Shown: one piece after another, positions 21,283 through 32,070 of the stretch | Layout: each line of letters begins with the position of its first letter | Numbering within the stretch: the first letter of the stretch is position 1 | Assembly (NCBI GenBank): GCA_004835665.1 | Contig: RBKR01000003.1 | Location: forward strand, 806,001-870,000 | From: Phoma sp. XZ068 | Lineage: Eukaryota; Ascomycota; Dothideomycetes; Pleosporales; Didymellaceae | DNA length: 64,000 bases | Reading direction: 5' to 3' | The notes under the pieces: generated by a model | Database searches by the model: none | Told to the model about the DNA's origin: nothing | What the model saw: the letters and a program-made list of their open reading frames with translations, nothing else | Made by a program: the position numbers and the translations under genes

Positions 21283-21910
21283 GAAAATGCTAGGGTTATA
21301 GGCTGCGTCTTCACTTCATCTGGCAGATTGATACCCATTCTCATTTGCGCGCAAGCAACGATAGCTTACTGTCTTTGTAAAAGATCACCCTTTTCTCAAA
21401 ACAATGACTATGACCCTAAACATTTCAGATACCCTGTCATACTGTTTACTCACGCGTATCCACATCAAGCACATCTCATTGGCTTTTCGTCAAGTGGTGA
21501 GAGTTGCAAACGTCTTCATGAAACCAGCCGACAACCAACTCCATTTCATCGACACATTCATGCAGGAACACCTCGAGGAAGCAGAAGCCACTACCAATAG
21601 AAAGTCGCGGTAAAGCCAAGCAACATGCCCGTTCTTGCCGAGCCTGCTTTATACGAATACGAAAGCGACGTCTAAGCTTTTTACGTGGCTTTGTGGCTGG
21701 CAGGCTTGGTGAAAACCCCAGTCAATAGCCAAGCGTGAGAACAACAGCATCAAAGCTTTACAAGCACGACACTGTAGCAAGTAGAGGTATTATTATGAAT
21801 AGCACCGCATATGGGTATATTTCTTTCAGCCAACCGTAGACAATTACAATATCGTAGATGTCGTTCCTATCATCTTGACATTAGACCAGATTACTATGCT
21901 TACAAATAGC
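21283..21910. other. Convergent 3' intergenic region
   Basis: It separates the 3' ends of the sulfurtransferase (+) and the transporter (-). Only short frames are present; no gene is recognised. Confidence 0.5.
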
Positions 21911-23573
21911 TTAGAAGACGTAGCGGAAATTGGGGTTCTCCCTATCCGTCAAGTCGTCGAAGCCGTGAGCAACATTGATCTCCTTGCCAAACTCCTGGTC
22001 CTTCTTGTTGTTGCGGTGCACCAAGTTCCATCTCAGGAACAGGATGACTGCGACCAGCACGCTGTAGCATCCGAGATGGATGGACAGCGCCTTAACGTAG
22101 CGCGGGGCGTCGCCGTCGAAGAAGACTTGCGGGCCGGTCGCGTTTCCGGCACACCAGGCGAGGAAGTTCATGGTGATGCAGACGGACTTTTTGGTCTGGC
22201 CTCCGACGTTTCGTGTCAGCATGGACATGCCTAGACCTTGGGCGGCCCAGAAGGTGAAGATGATCCAGTAGGAGATCAGGAGACCGGCGCGGGTGGCGTG
22301 GTTGGTGTTCTTGACTGTCATGATCACGATCGTGCCAATGAAGGAGCTGGGGCAATTTAGCTGTGATTCTGTACTGAGGATGCAGACTGAGACTTACGGA
22401 ATCAAGAAGACAAGCATCGTGTAGAGGTTCTGGTTGAACTTCTTGGTTGCCCACGCGGAAGTCATCAGTGTGAAGATGATGATAGCACCGAGGACCATGG
22501 CAAGGAGCTGGGTTTCGAGGACAGAGAAGCTAAGGCCCTTGATGATGATGTTGTAGAATGCGCCGAGTCCAGATGTAGGCAAGGTTGTACAGATCTGGAT
22601 CAACATGTAGCAATAGGTCTGAGGGTCGGTCAGAGCCTCCTTGAGCTGGTATGCACGGAAGGTCTTGTTCTGGAGACCTGTCTGGTTGGATCGGACACGC
22701 TCAACCATCAGCTTCTTGTCCTCCTCGGAGAAACACTTCGCGCGCATGGGAGAGTCAGGGAGCCAGTAGAGCACGAACAGGCCCCAGATGAAGGAGAAGC
22801 AGCCATATGTGATGAAAATGGCCTGCCACGACCTAATAGCAGCAGTTCCAGGGTTTGGCTTGTATGAAGGGTGCCTGATCTGAGAGAAGGCGTAAGCGAG
22901 CAGACCACCGACCATCTGCTGAGCTCCGTTCATCATGTACCAGTAAGTAACAACCTGGGCTTGCTCTGAGCGCTTGTACCAGATGGAGCTCATGATGAGG
23001 AATGCCGGCTGGCACACAGCCTCGAAAACACCGAGCAAGGTTCGGATGGCGACCAGGGCGGGGAACGTGAAACAGACAGCGTGCAAGGTCAGAACAGTGG
23101 ACCAAGCCAGAATGTTGAATCCGAGGTATTTGGCAACGGGTACACGCTGGATTGTCCAGTTCGTTGGGTACTCAACGACGAGCACAGCCAGGTAGATACA
23201 GGTGGTCAACCAAGCGAACTGCGAACTTGTCAGCTATGTGCCGGAATTCTCGACTCAATCGTGGACATACGTTGGAGTTCTTCTCGAGCCCAGGGACATC
23301 AGTGCGGATGCCCATGATGGAGGCGAAGGACATTGTCCCCTTGTCCAGCGCTTGCAGAAAGTAGGTGAAGACCATGATCGGCAGCACACGCCTGTCGATC
23401 AACTTCTTCAGACGCTTGTCTTCCTCTTCTGAGAGGGTGACACCGGTAGCATCAGCATACTTGGCGACTTCACCGTCGACACGGTCGTAGTTGGCGTAGT
23501 CAACCTTCTCGTCACCAGTTGAGAGGGTGCGCTCGAGCTGGGTGTTGTCTTTCTTTTCGTCTTGAGTAGCCAT
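21911..23573 (-). CDS. MFS transporter, Dal5/anion:cation symporter family
   Basis: A plasma-membrane importer with about 12 hydrophobic segments. Three exons: 23573-23271, 23218-22398 and 22346-21911, giving 519 residues. A charged cytosolic N-terminus leads to KKLIDRRVLPIMVFTYFLQALDKGT, the usual first-helix region of the allantoate-permease (Dal5) group. The DKG..SFASIMG block, the YPTNWTIQRVPVAKYLG loop and RTLLGVFEAVCQPAF are family features. The C-terminus ends NPNFRYVF, like other Dal5-type members that close with a DR.N..FRYV motif. Members import small carboxylates, ureides, vitamins or sugar acids. It is divergent to an intracellular GH105 hydrolase. This suggests oligouronide or sugar-acid uptake, but that is inference. 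Confidence 0.9.
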
Positions 23574-24739
23574 GTTGACTGTACCTCACAGGGTATTGAC
23601 ACTACGAGTAACGACTTGAGCGAGGTGAACAAGCAAAGACCTCAGGACTCAGATGAGCTGCAGATTGTGGAGTCCCCGACCTTCATATTTCTACCCCGTC
23701 TCGGTTCTCCGGCCGTGTGTTGAACCCCAATCTGCCCCGGCTCTTTGCCCCATGCAGGCGGACTACTCCACAAAAGCCAGCATCAACGGCTTGTCGCCCA
23801 TTCACCAAGCGAGGCTATCCCAGTTGGGTTTACCGTGGGATTTACAAGCATGGTGGCTAACCTTGAATTCCTAGTCCCCCAGCTCCCGCGCCCCAGTTTT
23901 CGGATTGACCAAACAGCGTGTGGAAGGCGGGGGCTTGCTGCTGCAGGCTCAAGCAATGTCGATGTGCTACTTTCTTGGCTCATTAGCAGGTGGGAAGACG
24001 GTACAAAGCGCTCCGAAGAAATCTTCCGATGGGTCATGGCGTGCATGTGACAAGGTTACCTCGTGAGATCAACGTGCGAAGATACTTAAAACGGTTGCCA
24101 CGGCTGGTGGAATTATTTTACCGTGCCTGCCGAGCGGTCGTCAGTGGCTTCTTACATGGTTTACGACGGTAAGCTTCCCCAGTCGGTCGGTTCCGACATG
24201 TCATTGCGTGTGCCGTCACGAGTTGCATTTGGCAAAACAAGCGAACAGCGAGGCATCCCATCGGTGCAACAGCCGACGATTATCGGTACATTGCAACGCG
24301 AGAACGGCTTTGCTTTCCTTTTATGCGATGTGTAGTGGGGATGATGCTTTCCTTGGTGTTGAGGGTTGATTGAGGTGCGAGGAAGACGAAAGCCGGGCTC
24401 CCCACGAAACCTTGCTCCACACTTGGACAGCGACCCCACGTGGAGACGAGCATGCCTGTCGGCACCATCGGTATAGAGGGTAACGATATCGGTACAGCAT
24501 GACACGAATCTGGTAATGAGCTTGGCTTGGTCAAATTTTCCATGCATTGAAAGCTTCCCAAACTTTTCCCCGCGTTCATTTCCACCGTGTCATCTATTTC
24601 CTCGATTTCTGAGCTGTCGCACGCGTTTCTCGAGCCATTGTGCCCTTACAGACTGCCGAAGTTGCAAGACTTCACTTTCTGAGCTCCTTGCCAGACCTCA
24701 CATCGAATTGGCTACGTTTAACTCCCCAGCAACCTTAAA
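23574..24739. promoter_or_regulatory. Shared divergent promoter, transporter / GH105, rich in CreA-type sites
   Basis: The segment has 1,166 bp and no convincing coding frame. It holds eight matches to the CreA/Cre1 consensus SYGGGG on either strand: 23735-23740, 23877-23882, 23891-23896, 23927-23932, 24177-24182, 24335-24340, 24400-24405 and 24434-24439. An inverted TCGG-TT-CCGA lies at 24187-24196, a form Zn2Cys6 regulators can bind. Function is inferred from consensus only. Confidence 0.55.
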
Positions 24740-25873
24740 ATGTCTTCCCTTACCATCCATGAGCTCAAGAAGGAGCAGATAACGACCTCCATTGATCTCC
24801 TCACACAGAATCTGATCAACATCAAAGACACAACCGGCGAGTTCCTGCTCAAACTCCCCGATGGCCGCGTCATCGACACCAAGGGTTGGGACGGCTGGGA
24901 ATGGACACACGGCATCGGTCTGTACGGTCTGTGGCACTACTATACTCTGACCGGCAGCCAAGCCACAAAGGACATTATGCTGGGTTGGTACTCCAAGCAG
25001 CTCGCCAAGGGCACAACCAAGAACATCAACACAATGTCTCCGTTCCTCGCACTCGCGTATCTGTACGAGGACACAGGCGACAAGACTTTTGTGCCGTGGC
25101 TGGACACGTGGGCCGAATGGGTGATGCACGACCTGCCGCGCACAAAGTACGGTGGATTCCAGCACGAGACGTACGTTGAGTACAACAAGGACGAGCTTTG
25201 GGACGACACGCTCATGATGAGCGCGTTGCCCCTGGCCAAAATTGGACTCACGCTCAACCGACCCGAGTACATCGAGGAGGCAAAGAGACAGTTTATTCTG
25301 CATTGCCAGTACCTTTTCGACCCAACAACGGGGTTGTTCTTCCACGGGTGGAAATTCGAGGAGAAGGACGGGAAGGTCGGACACAACTTTGCGCAGGCGA
25401 GGTGGGCGAGAGGAAACTCATGGCTCACAATCGTCATTCCCGACTTCATCGAGCTGCTGGACCTGAAGGAGTCTGATCCCACGAGATTATTCCTCGTCGG
25501 AATCCTCGAGGCGCAGTGCAAGGCGCTCGTCAAACTGCAGCAGGAAGATGGCATGTGGTGCACACTACTCGATGTTCCCGCCTCCGAGGGCTCGTACGTC
25601 GAGGCATCAGCAACGGCTGGTTTCGCGTACGGCATGCTCAAGGCTGTGAGGAAGAGGTATCTTAAGGGAGCGGAGTACCAGGACTCGGCTGTCAAGGCTA
25701 TCAAGGCCGTCCTTGCCAACATCAACCCTGAGGGCGAGCTGCTGAACACCAGCTTTGGTACTGGTATGGGACATACACTGCAGCATTACAAGGATATTGC
25801 AGTCACAAGTATGCCGTACGGTCAAGCAATGGCTATTATGGCGCTGGGAGAGTTCTTGAGGTCGTTTATCTAG
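24740..25873 (+). CDS. Glycoside hydrolase family 105, unsaturated glycuronyl hydrolase
   Basis: Removes the unsaturated uronic acid left by pectin or rhamnogalacturonan lyases from oligosaccharide ends, by hydration of the double bond. A single exon gives 377 residues, the usual family length. It forms an (alpha/alpha)6 barrel. The catalytic region is LWDDTLMM (residues 153-160), with the candidate catalytic Asp at 155 or 156. GWDGWEWTHGIGLYG near residues 49-63, WARGNSWL and the late SYVEASATAGFAYGM block match YteR/YesR-type enzymes. There is no signal peptide, so it should act inside the cell on imported fragments. That fits its divergent pairing with an importer. Confidence 0.92.
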   Translation: MSSLTIHELKKEQITTSIDLLTQNLINIKDTTGEFLLKLPDGRVIDTKGWDGWEWTHGIGLYGLWHYYTLTGSQATKDIMLGWYSKQLAKGTTKNINTMSPFLALAYLYEDTGDKTFVPWLDTWAEWVMHDLPRTKYGGFQHETYVEYNKDELWDDTLMMSALPLAKIGLTLNRPEYIEEAKRQFILHCQYLFDPTTGLFFHGWKFEEKDGKVGHNFAQARWARGNSWLTIVIPDFIELLDLKESDPTRLFLVGILEAQCKALVKLQQEDGMWCTLLDVPASEGSYVEASATAGFAYGMLKAVRKRYLKGAEYQDSAVKAIKAVLANINPEGELLNTSFGTGMGHTLQHYKDIAVTSMPYGQAMAIMALGEFLRSFI

Positions 25874-27530
25874 ACTTTACATAGTTTGATCCCGTTCACG
25901 AATTATTGATAAGATGTCTGATGAAACTTTTGATCTTTTGGCTGTCGATCATCTCTGAATATTCTGTTCTGCATCAATTGTATAGGACTACAGCTACGGC
26001 CGCTCATGACTTAATGAACCTGCTGTACATGCACTGACTAAGAAGTCTCACACATTGTGCTCATGCACGCATTTTTCATCATACTGGCTCGATATGTGGA
26101 GCGAGCAGCGCGTACAGCAGAGATCGGTATAGTCAAGACACAATCCATGAAGTTCAATAGGGTACTACCTACATTGCGAACCAGCGCTATAAAGCATATC
26201 ACACGATTCTATGCATCCGTAATGCTAGAGGCCTCGGCAAGGTCTGTTTAGGTATCACATCACTCATGCAGCTGTTTCCGAGCTTATAATGCGAAGTATT
26301 GTTGCGTTTGACCTACCTGGCTCAATATATAAGGCAACCATAGATTCATCTCGACTTGGTGAACTTTGTGTTCGAGCTGGGACTTGAGTCTTCCCAGATA
26401 AACCATATCCCACGTAAACGGATATTGTAGATCGTAGGCTCGTCTTTCTTAGTCTGAACTGTCAAACTCCATCAAGTACATGCTGTTCGGGATGACGACT
26501 CTGTCCACGGCTTGCAATTGACTCCAGGTCGCGATAATGTGCGTTTGCGCAGCTACGTGGGCTATTCGTTGCTCACTCGTTATGTGATGTGGTATGTCAA
26601 GTACAACAGTGAGTTCATAATGTCTCAATCGGTATTGTGGTACTTTGTTGCATTGAAGGAGCACCAGTGGCTCGAGCGAAAGGTGGGGGTGGTTCGGCGT
26701 GGTTGGAATCGCGATGTGCTGTGTTGGTTGATTGGGAGCCCAGCACTCGAGCTGTCGCCGATGTGAGAACGTGTGCGTGCTCCAATCTCACGACTTGAGT
26801 ACCATCCGCGAACAGCTATGGCTGAGTCAGTGGTACGAGAGGATGGCAGACAATCGGCGGTGGTAGTAGAGGTGGTTTGCTGCTAGTATTGTTAATACGT
26901 CGAAGGAAGAGGAATTCAGTTTCCTTCATGAAGAATATCGTCTTGCACAGCAGAGGTACAGACATAGATCCAATCGTTAATCAATCAATGCATACAGATT
27001 GAGGCTGGGTCCTCGGAACTGGGCGGCTCCAGCAGGTTGTTGCAAAAGGAACCGCCTCAGGTCGAGCGCGTTCATATCTATGGGTGGCCTTCTAGGCAGC
27101 TGCATCGCCCATTGTGTGCGCGCAAGCGGTGCAAAATGGCTTTCTGGAGTGTTGGCGTAGAAGCGCAAAGAATATACGAGGCTCAGTGACCGGGGCGGGC
27201 TGCCTGGCATTGCAGATACTGAAGGCTGAGGCTATGCAAGGCTGACAGCACAAGGCCGAAACCTTAGCCCAGCCTGCGCAAATGACAGGCCAGCAGCCTC
27301 ATTCTGAGCAATTGCAGTGCAACAAAGTGCAACTGCAGTGAGAAAGTGCCACAGCAGATGGCAAGCGCTCGCGACAAACAGCAGTAGTGGCTGCACGCGC
27401 CGTGCCCCTCATAGAGTGGAGCTGTTTTTCCCCAGCAACAGTTTGGATTGGCGTTGAGGGCGGTGAGACATCGGCTAGCCTTGGCCGCAATTGGCTGCTT
27501 CCAAAGACTTCCACCGAATTCTGCCTGCTT

Positions 27531-27543
27531 GTCTAGAAGATTC
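27531..27543. promoter_or_regulatory. Heat-shock-element-like site upstream of HSP90
   Basis: The sequence gtctaGAAgaTTC matches the alternating heat-shock element nTTCnnGAAnnTTCn, with one mismatch in the first triplet. It lies about 290 bp before the HSP90 start codon. Heat-shock factor control of HSP90 is established in fungi; this specific site is inferred. Confidence 0.45.
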
Positions 27544-27710
27544 TCAAGCTCCACCAAGGCCTATATGAGCACCAAACTCTGCCTCTCCGTCCTCATTTCT
27601 CCATTGAAGTGCTCTCACCACACCATCCATTCATAGACAGTTTGTCTCAACGCTTGCTCTTGCATATACACCACAGCAGAGCCTAATACCACCTCTACCC
27701 CGCCTAATCT

Positions 27711-27796
27711 GTACGTTTGTCTCTACACCGACATTGCCAGCCTCGCAGCTTTGTGAGGCAGCCGCCACCAGTCGGGTCTAACAAGTCTTTTTCGCA
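27711..27796 (+). other. Probable 5' UTR intron of HSP90
   Basis: A strong donor GTACGT at 27711 and a pyrimidine-led acceptor tctttttcgcag ending at 27796 bracket 86 bp, just before the leader that carries the start codon. Splicing it out also removes an upstream in-frame ATG at 27717. This supports 27819 as the true start. Confidence 0.5.
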
Positions 27797-27818
27797 GTCA
27801 ACGCACATAACCGCCACC

Positions 27819-29921
27819 ATGTCTGGTGAAACCTTCGAGTTCCAGGCTGAGATCTCTCAGCTGCTCGGCCTCATCATCAACACTGTCTACTCGAACAAGG
27901 AGATCTTCCTGCGAGAACTCATCTCCAACGCCTCCGATGCCATCGACAAGATCAGATATGAGTCCCTGTCAGACCCCAGCAAGCTCGACAGCGGCAAGGA
28001 CCTCCGCATCGACATCATCCCCAACAAGGAGAACAAGACCCTCACCATCCAGGACAGCGGTATTGGTATGACCAAGGCTGACCTGATCAACAACCTCGGT
28101 ACCATTGCCCGCTCTGGTACCAAGCAGTTCATGGAGGCCCTCTCTGCCGGTGCTGACATCTCCATGATTGGTCAGTTCGGTGTCGGTTTCTACTCTGCAT
28201 ACCTTGTTGCCGACCGCGTCACCGTCGTCTCCAAGAACAACGATGATGAGCAGTACATCTGGGAGTCCAGCGCTGGTGGTACATTCAAGATCACCGAGGA
28301 CACCGAGGGCGAGCAGATCGGCCGCGGTACCAAGATTATCCTTCACCTGAAGGACGAGCAGCTCGACTACCTCAACGAGTCCAAGATCAAGGAGGTCGTC
28401 AAGAAGCACTCTGAGTTCATCTCCTACCCCATCTACCTTCACGTTCTCAAGGAGACCGAGAAGGAGGTTGAGGACGAGGATGCCACCGAGACCACCGAGG
28501 GTGACGACAACAAGCCCAAGGTCGAGGAGGTCGATGACGAGGAGGAGGAGAAGAAGGAGAAGAAGACCAAGAAGGTCAAGGAGTCCAAGATCGAGGAGGA
28601 GGAGCTCAACAAGACCAAGCCCATCTGGACACGTAACCCTGCCGACATCTCCCAGGAGGAGTACGGTTCCTTCTACAAGTCCCTCTCCAACGACTGGGAG
28701 GACCACCTCGCTGTCAAGCACTTCTCCGTTGAGGGTCAGCTCGAGTTCCGCGCCATCCTCTTCGTTCCCAAGCGCGCCCCCTTCGACCTGTTCGAGACCA
28801 AGAAGACCAAGAACAACATCAAGCTCTACGTTCGCCGTGTCTTCATCACTGACGATGCCACCGAGCTCATTCCCGAGTGGTTGAGCTTCGTCAAGGGTGT
28901 TGTCGACTCTGAGGATCTTCCCCTCAACCTGTCTCGTGAGACTCTCCAGCAGAACAAGATCATGAAGGTCATCCGCAAGAACATTGTCAAGAAGACTCTC
29001 GAGCTCTTCAACGAGATCGCCGAGGACCGCGAGCAGTTCGACAAGTTCTACACTGCTTTCGGCAAGAACATCAAGCTCGGAATCCACGAGGACTCCCAGA
29101 ACCGCTCGCAGCTTGCTAAGCTCCTGCGATTCAACTCCACCAAGTCTGGTGAGGAGCTCACTTCTCTTACCGACTACGTCACCCGCATGCCCGAGCACCA
29201 GAAGCAGATGTACTACATCACCGGCGAGTCGCTCAAGGCTGTCCAGAAGTCTCCTTTCCTTGACACTCTCAAGGACAAGGGCTTCGAGGTTCTCTTCCTT
29301 GTTGACCCCATTGACGAGTACGCCATGACTCAGCTCAAGGAGTTCGACGGCAAGAAGCTCGTCGACATCACCAAGGACTTCGAGCTCGAGGAGACCGACG
29401 AGGAGAAGGCTGAGCGCGAGAAGGAGGAGAAGGAGTACGAGAGCCTCGCCAAGAGCCTCAAGAACGTTCTCGGCGACAAGGTCGAGAAGGTTGTTGTCTC
29501 TCACAAGCTCATCGGCTCCCCTTGTGCCATCCGTACCGGTCAGTTCGGCTGGTCCGCCAACATGGAGCGTATCATGAAGGCTCAGGCCCTCCGTGACACC
29601 TCCATGAGCTCGTACATGTCTTCCAAGAAGACCTTCGAGATCTCGCCCAAGTCTGCCATCATCAAGGAGCTGAAGCGCAAGGTTGAGTCTGATGGTGAGG
29701 ATGACCGCACCGTCAAGTCCATCACTATGCTCCTCTTCGAGACCTCGCTCCTTGTCTCTGGTTTCACCATTGACGAGCCCGTCCAGTACGCTGAGCGCAT
29801 CCACAAGCTCGTCTCCCTCGGCCTTAACGTTGATGAGGAGGTTGAGACAGAGCAGGAGACCAAGGATGCCGAGGAGGCACCTGCTGCTGCTGGCGAGAGC
29901 GCTATGGAGGAGGTTGACTAA
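27819..29921 (+). CDS. HSP90: Cytosolic heat-shock protein Hsp90
   Basis: An ATP-dependent dimeric chaperone for kinases, receptors and other clients. A single coding exon gives 700 residues. The N-terminal GHKL ATPase shows catalytic E33 and N37 in LRELISNASDA. The DSGIGM ADP-binding motif and GQFGVGFYSAYLVAD lid region follow. A highly charged Glu/Lys linker (about residues 215-260) leads to the middle domain, with NLSRETLQQNKI. The C-terminus ends MEEVD, the TPR-cochaperone docking motif of cytosolic Hsp90. The start has a strong context (gccaccATGTC). Codon choice is extremely biased to C/G-ending codons, as expected for high expression. Confidence 0.98.
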   Translation: MSGETFEFQAEISQLLGLIINTVYSNKEIFLRELISNASDAIDKIRYESLSDPSKLDSGKDLRIDIIPNKENKTLTIQDSGIGMTKADLINNLGTIARSGTKQFMEALSAGADISMIGQFGVGFYSAYLVADRVTVVSKNNDDEQYIWESSAGGTFKITEDTEGEQIGRGTKIILHLKDEQLDYLNESKIKEVVKKHSEFISYPIYLHVLKETEKEVEDEDATETTEGDDNKPKVEEVDDEEEEKKEKKTKKVKESKIEEEELNKTKPIWTRNPADISQEEYGSFYKSLSNDWEDHLAVKHFSVEGQLEFRAILFVPKRAPFDLFETKKTKNNIKLYVRRVFITDDATELIPEWLSFVKGVVDSEDLPLNLSRETLQQNKIMKVIRKNIVKKTLELFNEIAEDREQFDKFYTAFGKNIKLGIHEDSQNRSQLAKLLRFNSTKSGEELTSLTDYVTRMPEHQKQMYYITGESLKAVQKSPFLDTLKDKGFEVLFLVDPIDEYAMTQLKEFDGKKLVDITKDFELEETDEEKAEREKEEKEYESLAKSLKNVLGDKVEKVVVSHKLIGSPCAIRTGQFGWSANMERIMKAQALRDTSMSSYMSSKKTFEISPKSAIIKELKRKVESDGEDDRTVKSITMLLFETSLLVSGFTIDEPVQYAERIHKLVSLGLNVDEEVETEQETKDAEEAPAAAGESAMEEVD

Positions 29922-30498
29922 GCGCATCGCCATCTTTCTTCGTTTCGAAAAGTTTGGTCGGCGCTTTGATATCCCCTCCATGTGTTACGGCTTTTCTTTC
30001 TCTTTTCTTACCTCACTTGCATGACGATTAGCTTCATCTACGTCGGCGTCTTAGAGTGGTGGTTTACGCTTCACGAGTAAATGGATATCCCGAAATGTAC
30101 TCTAGGTAGATTTACCCTGGGTAGCTCTGAGCATAACTCAGCAGCTGATTCATGAATGATGAAAACTTCAAAAATATTTGTCCCTTCTGCTTTTCCGGCT
30201 ATTGCTCCCGTGTTCGCTACCTGGGTAAGGGTGTAGTCCCGAAGCCACTCCCGAACCCCGCCATTCCGCCATCGCGCAACGTCATTGTCAGCTTTTCCCG
30301 ACGGAAGGCCGTTTAGAACCCACTGCTACTGCCTGAAAGGGTATCGGCTAGTCAATGTTCAGTGTGTTTCGTCTTGCGTGATAAGCCTTCCCGTAGGACC
30401 TTCGACACAGCAACGAGTGATAAGCAGTATACCATACTATAAGAATTGTGAATTCCCGCACAGTGATCGTATATCATATATTTGTCTTTCACAGCGAG
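29922..30498. other. Intergenic region between HSP90 and the M20 gene
   Basis: It contains the 3' UTR of HSP90 and the promoter of the M20 gene. Only short frames are present. Confidence 0.4.
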
Positions 30499-32070
30499 AT
30501 GCCTTCCATCAGCGAGATTATCAACGCCCATAAGCCGGATCTCGATGCGTATGAAGAGCTTTGTGAGTACTGCTACGTTGCCCGGTGGTTTCGGCGTCTG
30601 ATTTGAGGTGACTGGCTGATCCGTATTTACTGTACGTCTATGACTATGTACAGTCCTGACTGTCCTGTGAGAGCATAACACCACCCCGTACCAACTTATT
30701 ATCTATCAATTTAAGTGCCACGATTGTATATAATGGCTGACCAAACAAGATAAATGGTTCCATACGCACCCAGAACTCTCCTTCTGCGAAAAGGAAACGG
30801 CAGCAGCCATCGTCAAGCACCTCGAATCCTTCAACGCTTTTGAGATCCATCCCCACATCGGAGGTCATGGCCTCGCAGCTGTGCTCAAGAACGGCGAAGG
30901 CAAGACCCTTTTACTACGTGCTGATATCGACGCCCTCCCTGTGGAAGAGCAGACTGGCCTTCAGTATGCGAGTACGAAACGTATGAAAGATGTTGAGGGA
31001 ATTGAGAAGCCCGTCATGCATGCTTGTGGCCAGTAAGTCTTTCCTCGGCATCGTCTGAAGTGTATAAAGGTCACTAACTAGGACATCATAGTGATATGCA
31101 TATCACTGCCCTCTTAGCTGCCGCAGAGACGCTGATTAAGGCAAGAGATACGTGGACCGGTACACTGATCCTCGTTTTCCAACCCGCTGAAGAGAAAGGC
31201 AAGGGCGCGCAAGCCATGGTAGACGATGGTCTCTACAGCAAAGTACCTGAGCCAGATGTTGTGATTGGTGCTCATGTCATGCCTGAAAAGGCTGGTGTTA
31301 TTGGAACTAAGCACGGCTTGATTGCGAGTTCAGCGGACTCATATCTGTTCGTACCACACACACTCACTTCTTCTTGTAAATAGACTTTAACAGGACGCAG
31401 ATTAAAGATTAAAGGCCGCCAAACCCACGCGTCAACACCTCACCGCGGCAACGACCCCATAGTCCAGGCCGCCGCGACAATCCTGCGCCTCCAAACCATC
31501 GTCGCCCGCGAAGTCGACCCTCTCGACTTCGCCGTCGTAACCGTCGCCGCCATCCACGCTGGCGATGCCGAAAACATCATCCCAGAACACGCCGATCTGA
31601 AACTCGACATCCGCGCCGCCAACCCAGAAACCCGCGCTCGCGTCCTCAAGAGCGTAAAAACGGTCGTCGAAGCCGAAGCCCTCGCATCCAGCAACCCCAA
31701 CATGCCCGAACTAAAAGAAATCCGCAACTTTCCCTTACTCTACAACGACGCGACCGTCACGTCCACACTCGAGTCCAGTTTCTCATCTCATTTCAAGAAT
31801 AGCGCTTACGCGGCTTACACGCCTGACATCGCGCGGCTGCAGGGTAGTGAGGATTTTGGAATCTTGGCTACGGCGGTTGGAAAGCCGAGCTGCTTTTTTT
31901 TGTACGGTGGGACGGATCCAGAGGTGTATGAGAGGTTGGAGAAGGAGGGGAAGATGAGTGAGGTGCCGGGTAACCACAGTCCCTTTTTTGCGCCGGTTGT
32001 GCAGCCTACGTTGAACGTGGGATTCGAGGGGTATGCTGTTAGTGCCCTGACGTTCTTGGGGAAGGTATAG
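30499..32070 (+). CDS. M20-family amidohydrolase/peptidase
   Basis: A zinc-dependent hydrolase of the aminoacylase/IAA-amino-acid hydrolase type, which splits N-acyl amino acids or related amides. Four exons: 30499-30562, 30750-31032, 31092-31346 and 31401-32070, giving 423 residues. Metal and active-site motifs are in order: LLLRADIDALP, then ACGHDMH (its His codon split by intron 2), then QPAEEKGKG. The dimerisation-domain RQTHASTPHRG, SEDFG, and NHSPFF near the end complete the set. There is no signal peptide. The third intron has a less usual donor (gttcgt); it was chosen because it restores family spacing before KIKGRQTHA. Intron 1 is 187 bp, long for this window. Confidence 0.88.

Larger units (their letters stand above)
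25874..27818. other. Long intergenic region upstream of HSP90
   Basis: 1.9 kb, the longest gene-free stretch inside the window. Open frames are short and show no protein character. The right end should hold the HSP90 promoter and 5' UTR. A CCCCT stress-element core lies at about 27406-27410, and a heat-shock-element-like site at 27531-27543. I see no tRNA or repeat. Confidence 0.5.

Noticed and set aside
27969..29981. 670-codon open frame antisense to HSP90
   Set aside because: It mirrors the strong C/G-ending codon bias of HSP90; its Leu/Val/Glu-rich product has no domain features.
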